Source: Flammeovirgaceae bacterium
GTDB taxonomy: Bacteria; Bacteroidota; Bacteroidia; Cytophagales; Cyclobacteriaceae
Direction of reading: 5' to 3'
Assembly (NCBI GenBank): GCA_003229495.1
Contig: QIEB01000627.1
Coordinates: 1 to 6,496, forward strand
Length of the DNA stretch: 6,496 bases
Shown here: piece after piece, positions 1 through 4,874 of the stretch
Layout of the letters: each line of letters opens with the position of its first letter
Numbering within the stretch: position 1 is the stretch's first letter
Notes under the pieces: model-generated
What the model was told of the DNA's origin: nothing
Databases searched by the model: none
The model's input: the letters and a program-made list of their open reading frames with translations, nothing else
Translations under genes and position numbers: made by a program

Positions 1-401
1 GCACGTTCCCGGTATTCACGCTGTTCCATCAAATTCTGAGTAAATCTCAATTTTTCCAGTTGGGCACTTAATTCATCGTCATTCAGGCTGACCAGTAAAT
101 CTCCTTTGCGGACTTCTGTACCCTCTTTGAAATGTATTCTTTCAACAATGCCGGAAATTTCGCTCTTTAACTCAACAGACTCATTAGCTTCTACAGAACC
201 AGTTACCGAAATTTTGTTATCCACTTTTTGTGGATGTACCACAACTCCGCTAACTGGTATTTTTGAGTTGTTTCCCATAGGGGTTGAAGACGCAGCTGGT
301 GTACTATTGTCCGCCAATAAGCCCCAAAGAGTGGGATTGATCAAATAAATGATTCCCCCGCCAATCACGGCAATAATAGCAACTTTAAGCGATTTGCTCA
401 T
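1..401 (-). CDS. RND/HlyD-family periplasmic adaptor (membrane fusion protein), N-terminal part
   Basis: The first 133 residues of a membrane fusion protein are visible; the rest lies beyond the left edge. Such adaptors link an inner-membrane RND or ABC exporter to an outer-membrane channel. Residues 5-22 form one hydrophobic helix (KVAIIAVIGGGIIYLI) with no lipobox cysteine, so the protein is probably anchored by an N-terminal transmembrane helix. A Ser/Pro/Asn-rich linker follows. Residues 48-110 resemble the barrel and lipoyl/biotinyl half-motif of the family: SGVVVHPQ, then TGSVEANESVELKSEISG, then FKEGTEVRKGDLLVSLND. From about 110 an alpha-hairpin coiled coil begins (DDELSAQLEKLRF). The ATG at 401 is chosen because an in-frame TGA lies 15 bases upstream and no other start lies between them. 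There is no clear Shine-Dalgarno sequence. The gene is divergent from the dynamin-like gene. Family call is firm; the transported substrate cannot be told from this part. Confidence 0.9.
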   Translation of the reverse strand, partial: MSKSLKVAIIAVIGGGIIYLINPTLWGLLADNSTPAASSTPMGNNSKIPVSGVVVHPQKVDNKISVTGSVEANESVELKSEISGIVERIHFKEGTEVRKGDLLVSLNDDELSAQLEKLRFTQNLMEQREYRER

Positions 402-468
402 ATTAAGCAGTTTTCAATTCTTCAATTTACGCACAATCCGGTGAATTGGTTAGATTAATGCTGGTAGA

Positions 469-515
469 TTTTATACCTTCTTAGTGCACCAATAGCCAAT
501 TTTAATGGTATAAAA
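469..515. promoter_or_regulatory. 9-bp inverted repeat in the divergent intergenic region (possible operator)
   Basis: TTTTATACC at 469-477 is matched by its exact reverse complement GGTATAAAA at 507-515, with 29 bases between. It lies about 70 bases upstream of the adaptor start and 110 upstream of the GTPase start. The minus-strand reading of the left arm (GGTATAAAA) looks like an AT-rich -10-type element, so the arms could be promoter parts instead of an operator. The 402-625 stretch holds no gene that I can support. I see no convincing TTTG/TAnnTTTG promoter pair for the adaptor gene. Confidence 0.3.
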
Positions 516-614
516 CAAATAATTAAGCTCATTAAGGGCTAAAATGGTACTTTGCTATTAAAATTGTCCATTTCTTGGTTTAATCCGGTTTAGTAAGCTC
601 ATGAAAGATTTAGC

Positions 615-622
615 TATATTTG
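615..622 (+). promoter_or_regulatory. Possible Bacteroidota -7 element (TATATTTG) just before the GTPase start
   Basis: TATATTTG fits the TAnnTTTG -7 consensus of the Bacteroidota housekeeping sigma factor exactly. It ends 3 bases before the ATG at 626. If used, transcription would begin at or next to the start codon and give a leaderless or nearly leaderless message. A weak -33 candidate, TTTA at 589-592, sits 22 bases upstream, slightly long for the usual spacer. The match may be chance in AT-rich DNA. Confidence 0.3.
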
Positions 623-625
623 GAT

Positions 626-2371
626 ATGTCACATGAAATTGTCGACACTACCTTCAGAAGCTTTCGGGTACGGCTTTCCGAGACCCTTAAAACACTGCAT
701 GAACTTACTGAGCGTATAAAAAGTCCGGAACTTGCTCAAAACGCCAGTGATTTAAGGGAGCGGGTAAATGAGCCTTTTATGTTTGTCATTGTCGGGGAAG
801 TAAAATCAGGAAAGAGTAGTCTCATCAATGCCCTGCTGAATACAGGCACGGAAGTTTGCAAAGTGGCACCGGATCCTTGTACGGATACTATACAACAGGT
901 GTTATATGGCGAAGAGCAAACCGTGGTAGTAAACGAGTATTTGAAGAAGATATACCATCCTGTTGACATCCTTAAGGAGATAGCTGTTGTCGACACGCCA
1001 GGAACTAACACCATCATAAAGCACCATCAGGAAATAACGGAGCGTTTCATCCCGGTTAGTGATCTCATTGTTTTTGTGTTTGAAGCCAAAAACCCCTATA
1101 GGCAATCCGCCTGGGAATTCTTTGACTACATTAGCGCCGAATGGCGTAAGAAGGTGATTTTTGTGCTTCAGCAATCGGACCTGATGGAGCCAGACGATCT
1201 GCTGGTAAACATCAAAGGAGTAGCTACACAGGCTGAGAAGAAAGGAGTTGCAGAACCCCAGGTATTTGCAGTATCTGCTAAAAGTGCGCTCAATGGTAAT
1301 TTGGAAAGTAGTGGAATGGTTGAGGTTATCGATTATATCCATGGCCACATCACCGGAGGCAGAGCTCCATGGTTGAAGCTGGAAAATAATCTGGACACTG
1401 CCCGCGAAATTATGAATAAAATTGGCGCTGGTCTGGATGCCAGACAACAACAACTAAATGAGGATGGCAGTTTTAGAAAAGAAGTATCCGAAACCCTCTC
1501 ACAGCAAGGAAAGCGTTCAAAGAAACACGTTTATATGCTGGTTGAAAACCTGGTGGCGTATGACAGGATCACGGGCCAGGCTGAGAAAAACCTGGGTGGC
1601 GGCTTGAGTTTCTTCACACTGATAAAGCGGTCCTTTCTATCAATTTTCACTAAAAAAGAGTCCCCTACCGGTTGGCTGACTGAACTGACTGAAAAAATGG
1701 AGACAGACCTCAAACAGGAACTGACCATAAAGGTGAACGACGGAGTAGTTTCTGTGGCTGACAGTATTCAGCAAATGGCAAAAATGATCCAGCTGAAAAT
1801 CCAAAACAGCAAAACTATTTTGAAGGAAGATCAGGAAATTTTCGCGGATATCTCTGAAAAGAGAGTCCAGGTTATGCAGGATTTACAAGAGACATTCTCC
1901 AATTTTCTAAATCGAGCGGAGAACTTTGTGGATGAAGGCATGATCCCAAGCGACTCAAAATTTACACCAGACCTGGCCAAAGGAGGAGGCCTGGCGGTGA
2001 TTGGAGTGGTGATTGCCGCAGTGACTAAAAGTATGGCATTCGATATTACCGGAGGCATCCTGTCAGCGATTGGGATATTATTTGCAGGAATAACCGTGGG
2101 GCTAAAGCGACGAAAGGTAATGAGTAGTTTTACCGAGGAAGTGGCTAAAGGAAGGGAGTCATTGGAAGAGGACATAAGGACCAAGCTGGAAAAATATGTG
2201 GACACTATTGAGCAACGTATTGATGACAATTTCCAGGACTTTGATGCTATGATCCACCTGGAAGATCAGGAATTGAGTCTATTAATGACAAAATACCAGA
2301 CTGTGGACCAGCAAATTCATTCTATAGAGGGTGAAATCAAAGAACAGGGGAATAGGGGAATAGGGGAATAG
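626..2371 (+). CDS. Dynamin-like GTPase with C-terminal membrane hairpin
   Basis: A 581-residue bacterial dynamin-like protein, expected to bind and remodel membrane on GTP hydrolysis. Residues 1-50 are helical, probably part of the neck bundle. The GTPase domain follows: P-loop GEVKSGKSS at 57-65, switch I threonine in PCTDT at 84-88, DTPG at 123-126, the G4 position as LQQSD at 181-185 (not the usual N/TKxD), and a G5-like VSAKS at 216-220. Residues 255-440 are mostly charged helix. Two hydrophobic stretches at about 453-469 and 472-491 resemble the membrane-inserting hairpin of this family, followed by KRRK and a C-terminal helical tail. ATG 626 is preferred over TTG 620; the next in-frame Met (52) would remove the neck helix. 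No second dynamin gene follows, although many bacterial ones come in pairs. The last seven residues and the stop codon lie in tandem-repeat DNA. The family is clear; the cellular role is unknown. Confidence 0.88.
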   Translation: MSHEIVDTTFRSFRVRLSETLKTLHELTERIKSPELAQNASDLRERVNEPFMFVIVGEVKSGKSSLINALLNTGTEVCKVAPDPCTDTIQQVLYGEEQTVVVNEYLKKIYHPVDILKEIAVVDTPGTNTIIKHHQEITERFIPVSDLIVFVFEAKNPYRQSAWEFFDYISAEWRKKVIFVLQQSDLMEPDDLLVNIKGVATQAEKKGVAEPQVFAVSAKSALNGNLESSGMVEVIDYIHGHITGGRAPWLKLENNLDTAREIMNKIGAGLDARQQQLNEDGSFRKEVSETLSQQGKRSKKHVYMLVENLVAYDRITGQAEKNLGGGLSFFTLIKRSFLSIFTKKESPTGWLTELTEKMETDLKQELTIKVNDGVVSVADSIQQMAKMIQLKIQNSKTILKEDQEIFADISEKRVQVMQDLQETFSNFLNRAENFVDEGMIPSDSKFTPDLAKGGGLAVIGVVIAAVTKSMAFDITGGILSAIGILFAGITVGLKRRKVMSSFTEEVAKGRESLEEDIRTKLEKYVDTIEQRIDDNFQDFDAMIHLEDQELSLLMTKYQTVDQQIHSIEGEIKEQGNRGIGE

Positions 2372-2458
2372 GGGAACAATTGAACAATAGAGCAATTGAA
2401 CATTTGAACATTTGAACAGGGGAACATTTGAACATTTGAACATTTGAATAATTGAATA
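2347..2458. repeat. Fourteen 8-bp tandem repeat units (consensus NNNGAAYA)
   Basis: The 112 bases divide exactly into 14 octamers with no phase slip. In order: three GGGGAATA, one GGGGAACA, ATTGAACA, ATAGAGCA, ATTGAACA, two TTTGAACA, GGGGAACA, two TTTGAACA, TTTGAATA, ATTGAATA. The fourth to eighth bases (GAAYA) are almost constant, while the first three alternate between GGG and WTT types. The first three units are inside the GTPase reading frame, and the third supplies its TAG stop at 2369-2371. The rest fills the leader region before the two-component operon. There is no hairpin and no open frame of its own. Confidence 0.92.
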
Positions 2459-2505
2459 ACGATTTTGGATTTAGGCGGCTTGGGATTTGAGAACTGCTAT
2501 CTCGG

Positions 2506-2540
2506 TGTGAGGGTTTTGTGATACTTAAAGTCTAGTTTTG
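2506..2540 (+). promoter_or_regulatory. Predicted promoter and response-regulator operator of the two-component operon
   Basis: TGTGA at 2506-2510 and TGTGATA at 2517-2523 form a direct repeat of exactly 11 bp. A perfect TAnnTTTG -7 element (TAGTTTTG, 2533-2540) begins 16 bases after the start of the second half-site. No -33 element is found at normal spacing; the repeat occupies that position, as expected of an activator-dependent promoter. Expected transcription start is near 2545-2550, giving a leader of about 15 bases. The same arrangement recurs before the lipoprotein gene. Binding by the adjacent regulator is inferred from the family's known 11-bp direct-repeat geometry. Confidence 0.55.
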
Positions 2541-2545
2541 AGGTA

Positions 2546-2560
2546 ACAAATGTTATTTGT
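2546..2560. promoter_or_regulatory. 6-bp inverted repeat directly before the response regulator start
   Basis: ACAAAT (2546-2551), a 3-base spacer and ATTTGT (2555-2560) form a perfect inverted repeat ending two bases before the ATG at 2563. In RNA it would be a weak AU hairpin over the ribosome loading site; in DNA it could be a small operator. Short AT-rich palindromes are common by chance. Confidence 0.25.
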
Positions 2561-2562
2561 AC

Positions 2563-3261
2563 ATGAAAAATGTCTTAATCGTAGAAGATGACCCGGACAT
2601 TCTCCAACTTTTACAGATTCATTTGAAGGACCTTGGTTGTAAAACTCAAATATCTTCCGATGGTGAATCAGGTTTGCAGGCGGCCATTGATTTCCCATTC
2701 GATCTTATTGTGTTGGATGTAATGCTGCCGGGCATAGACGGGTTGGAGGTCTGCAGGCAGCTACGTGCCATGAAAATACCAACACCGGTGCTAATGCTCA
2801 CTGCCAGATCAGAGGAGATTGACAAGGTATTGGGGTTGGAAACAGGAGCAGACGACTATTTAACCAAACCCTTTAGTGTCAGAGAGTTCATTGCCAGGGT
2901 AAAAGCCATTTTCCGCAGGGTCAAAATGATCAAAGAAACCGGGGAGGAACAGGCTGGCAAGGTAGTGGTCAATCAAGAATTGATGATCGATAAACATAAA
3001 AGGAAGGTGACATTAAAGGGCCAAAGATTGGAATTGACGCCCAAGGAATTTGACCTATTGGTACTATTGGCGTTCAACCCCGGTCACAGTTACTCCAGAA
3101 AACGACTACTCAGTGTAGTCTGGGGATATGATTTCGAGGGTTATGAGCACACCGTTAATTCACACATCAACCGGTTGCGGGCGAAGATTGAACCCGATCC
3201 CAATCAGCCCTCGTACATTTTAACCACTTGGGGAGTAGGATACAGATTTACAGATGATTAA
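2563..3261 (+). CDS. OmpR/PhoB-family two-component response regulator
   Basis: A full-length 232-residue transcription regulator that should receive phosphate from the kinase encoded next. The receiver domain spans 1-118: acidic pair D9-D10, phosphoacceptor D52 in LIVLDVMLPG, T80 in MLTAR and K102 in LTKPF are all present, so it should be phosphorylatable. A linker at 119-133 leads to a winged-helix DNA-binding domain at 134-230, recognised by LELTPKEFDLL, the recognition-helix stretch HTVNSHINRLRAKIE and the C-terminal hairpin TTWGVGYRF. ATG 2563 starts the domain with MKNVLIVEDD; the in-frame TTG two codons upstream adds nothing. No Shine-Dalgarno sequence lies at a useful distance. Eleven bases separate its stop from the kinase gene, so the two are surely cotranscribed. 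Its target genes are not known; the two matching direct-repeat sites in this window are candidates. No specific family symbol can be justified. Confidence 0.96.
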   Translation: MKNVLIVEDDPDILQLLQIHLKDLGCKTQISSDGESGLQAAIDFPFDLIVLDVMLPGIDGLEVCRQLRAMKIPTPVLMLTARSEEIDKVLGLETGADDYLTKPFSVREFIARVKAIFRRVKMIKETGEEQAGKVVVNQELMIDKHKRKVTLKGQRLELTPKEFDLLVLLAFNPGHSYSRKRLLSVVWGYDFEGYEHTVNSHINRLRAKIEPDPNQPSYILTTWGVGYRFTDD

Positions 3262-3272
3262 TCAATAAAACC

Positions 3273-4790
3273 ATGACTAAAAGTTTCTTTAGTAATCTTT
3301 ATTGGAAGATTGCTGCCACCCTGTTGTTACTTATGGTGGTAATTGGCTGCGCTTATGTATTCATCACCGCAGATACTGTCCAAAGGTATTTTCAGGAAAA
3401 AAATCAAAGATTGAATGCTGAGCTTGCTGCTCATGTGGTCAAGGAAGTTAAACCTACCTACCTGCACGGTAAAGTTGATGAAGCTTCTATGGATAAGATC
3501 ATGCACAGCATGATGGCCATCAATCCTAGTATTGAAGTTTACCTGTTGGACGTAGATGGGAATATCTTGAATTATGTAGCGCCATATAAGAAGGTCAAGC
3601 TGGATAAAGTAGGACTAGGGCCCATCCACGAGTTCATAGAAACCAAGGGACAGCAATTCATTAAGGGTGATGATCCCAGAAATCCAGGAATAAAAAAAGA
3701 ATTTTCCGCAGCAACCATAGATGAGGAAGGCCAGCTGATTGGGTATGTGTATGTGGTATTGGCCAGCGAAGAATACGACATTGCTGCCCATGATCTCATA
3801 GGGAACTATATCATGAGATTAGGTGGTAAGACAATGATCATTACTCTTCTTACTGCATTATTGATGGGGCTAATGATCTTCTGGTTAATCACCCGTTATC
3901 TGAATCAGATCATTAAATCTGTTAAACGTTTTAAAGAAGGTCACCTAAAAGAAAGAATTCCAGTGAAATCAAGCGGTGAACTCAAGACATTGGCGGTGAC
4001 TTTTAATGAAATGGCCGAAGAGATCTTAAACAGTATGGAAAAGATCAAAACTACCGAAAAGCTCCGCCGCGAACTGGTGGCGAATGTTTCTCATGACCTG
4101 CGAACACCACTCAGTGTTATTCACGGATATGTGGAAACCATGTTGATGAAAGCGCAAACCATTACCAGTGAGCAACAGAAACAGTACCTGGAGACTATTT
4201 TAAAAAGTACGGAGCGGCTGAAAAAATTGGTGGGAGATCTTTTCGAGTTGTCCAAACTGGAAGCTCATGAGATAACCCCTAAAAAAGAGCCTTTCTTCAT
4301 TACTGAGTTGGTTCAGGACGTCAGCCAAAAACACAAACTAATAGCTGAGGAAAAGAATCTTACCATAGTTCCAGTGGTGGACAACAATGTGCCAATGGTG
4401 CACGCGGACATTTCTCTTATTGAAAGAGTGCTACAAAATTTAATGGATAATGCCATAAAATACAGTACTGATGGGGGGGTTATCACCATAGAAACACACA
4501 ATCACGGAAACAACGTGGAGGTAAAAGTCACAGATACCGGACAGGGAATCCCGGAAGAAGATATCCCCCTGGTGTTTGACCGATATTTCAATCTTTCTAA
4601 ATCTGCATCCGGAGTTTTGAAGGATCAGGATCTGGTGGCAAAATCCAGTGTAGGATTGGGGCTGGCCATAGTAAAGAAAATCCTGGAAATACATAATGCT
4701 ACTATACATCTCACCAGCAAGTTGAATAAAGGAAGTTCATTCTCGTTTCGACTGCCGGTATACCAAGTTATTAAACCCGTGAAGGTTTAA
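3273..4790 (+). CDS. Membrane sensor histidine kinase (HAMP, HisKA, HATPase)
   Basis: A 505-residue inner-membrane kinase, cognate to the upstream regulator. TM1 is about residues 13-32 and TM2 about 187-207; they enclose a periplasmic sensor of some 150 residues. In it, IEVYLLDVDGNILNYVAP and IDEEGQLIGYVYVVLAS resemble strands of a PAS/Cache-like (PDC) fold, but no ligand is evident. A HAMP linker follows at about 208-260 (FKEGHLKERIPVKSSGEL, then FNEMAEEI). The dimerisation domain has the H-box SHDLRTPL with phospho-accepting H274. The ATPase domain has the N-box NLMDNAIKYS (N393), the G1 box DTGQGIP (421-427), an F-box VFDRYF (434-439) and the G2 box GLGLAI (461-466). All catalytic motifs are intact. 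The stretch between F and G2 boxes (440-460) is somewhat long, a common lid variation. The stop codon lies in a small inverted repeat, and the lipoprotein gene follows after 84 bases with its own predicted promoter. Confidence 0.96.
   Translation: MTKSFFSNLYWKIAATLLLLMVVIGCAYVFITADTVQRYFQEKNQRLNAELAAHVVKEVKPTYLHGKVDEASMDKIMHSMMAINPSIEVYLLDVDGNILNYVAPYKKVKLDKVGLGPIHEFIETKGQQFIKGDDPRNPGIKKEFSAATIDEEGQLIGYVYVVLASEEYDIAAHDLIGNYIMRLGGKTMIITLLTALLMGLMIFWLITRYLNQIIKSVKRFKEGHLKERIPVKSSGELKTLAVTFNEMAEEILNSMEKIKTTEKLRRELVANVSHDLRTPLSVIHGYVETMLMKAQTITSEQQKQYLETILKSTERLKKLVGDLFELSKLEAHEITPKKEPFFITELVQDVSQKHKLIAEEKNLTIVPVVDNNVPMVHADISLIERVLQNLMDNAIKYSTDGGVITIETHNHGNNVEVKVTDTGQGIPEEDIPLVFDRYFNLSKSASGVLKDQDLVAKSSVGLGLAIVKKILEIHNATIHLTSKLNKGSSFSFRLPVYQVIKPVKV
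4771..4790. promoter_or_regulatory. 7-bp inverted repeat spanning the kinase stop codon
   Basis: TTAAACC (4771-4777), loop CGTGAA and GGTTTAA (4784-4790) form a perfect stem covering the last codons and TAA of the kinase gene. Only two of the seven pairs are GC and no uninterrupted T-run follows, so it is a poor terminator and some read-through into the lipoprotein gene is likely. The loop contains CCGTGA, the half-site of the downstream operator, exactly 33 bp before the half-site at 4810-4815. Confidence 0.35.
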
Positions 4791-4810
4791 GTACCTAATC
4801 TTTAATTTTC

Positions 4811-4845
4811 CGTGACTCTTCCGTGATAGTTAGTGAGCAATTTTG
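4811..4845 (+). promoter_or_regulatory. Predicted promoter and response-regulator operator of the lipoprotein gene
   Basis: TTCCGTGA occurs at 4808-4815 and again at 4819-4826, an 11-bp direct repeat. A -7-like element CAATTTTG (4838-4845; one mismatch to TAnnTTTG) begins 16 bases after the second CGTGA, the same spacing as at 2506-2540. From 4811 to 4850 the sequence matches 2506-2545 at 26 of 40 positions with no gap. No -33 element is seen, so an activator bound to the repeat is plausible. Expected transcription start is near 4850-4855, about 20-25 bases before the ATG. Confidence 0.5.
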
Positions 4846-4866
4846 AAGTATACCTAATCAAAATTG
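4838..4866. promoter_or_regulatory. 9-bp perfect inverted repeat in the lipoprotein leader
   Basis: CAATTTTGA (4838-4846) and its exact reverse complement TCAAAATTG (4858-4866) are separated by 11 bases. The left arm includes the -7-like element and the right arm ends 8 bases before the ATG. Its position over the expected transcription start suits a repressor operator. It would not form a complete hairpin in the message if transcription starts near 4850. Confidence 0.4.
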
Positions 4867-4874
4867 TTTCTACC

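Noticed and set aside
106..348. 80-codon plus-strand open frame
   Set aside because: It is antisense to the adaptor gene, whose protein shows clear family motifs; its own sequence has no recognisable feature.
497..566. 10-bp inverted repeat CAATTTTAAT/ATTAAAATTG, 50 bases apart
   Set aside because: All A/T except one base per arm in an AT-rich gap; likely chance, so not listed as a feature.
902..1453. 183-codon minus-strand open frame inside the GTPase gene
   Set aside because: Shadow of the coding strand; the sense protein carries intact GTPase motifs throughout this stretch.
2347..2458. CRISPR array
   Set aside because: Units are contiguous 8-mers without spacers.
2461..2490. GATTTTGGATTT and GGGATTTGA, possible remnant of a GGATTT-type repeat
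   Set aside because: Only two or three imperfect copies with irregular spacing; not enough to call a repeat.
2515..2518. TTTG as a -33 element for the response regulator promoter
   Set aside because: Only 14 bases separate it from the -7 element, too short for the usual 19-21 base spacer, and it is TTCC in the matching lipoprotein promoter.
4757..4764. GGTATACC palindrome
   Set aside because: An 8-bp palindrome inside kinase codons with no second copy at a meaningful place.
4833..4874. GTG start giving 14 extra residues to the lipoprotein
   Set aside because: It would bury the type II signal peptide behind a leader and lies inside the predicted promoter.
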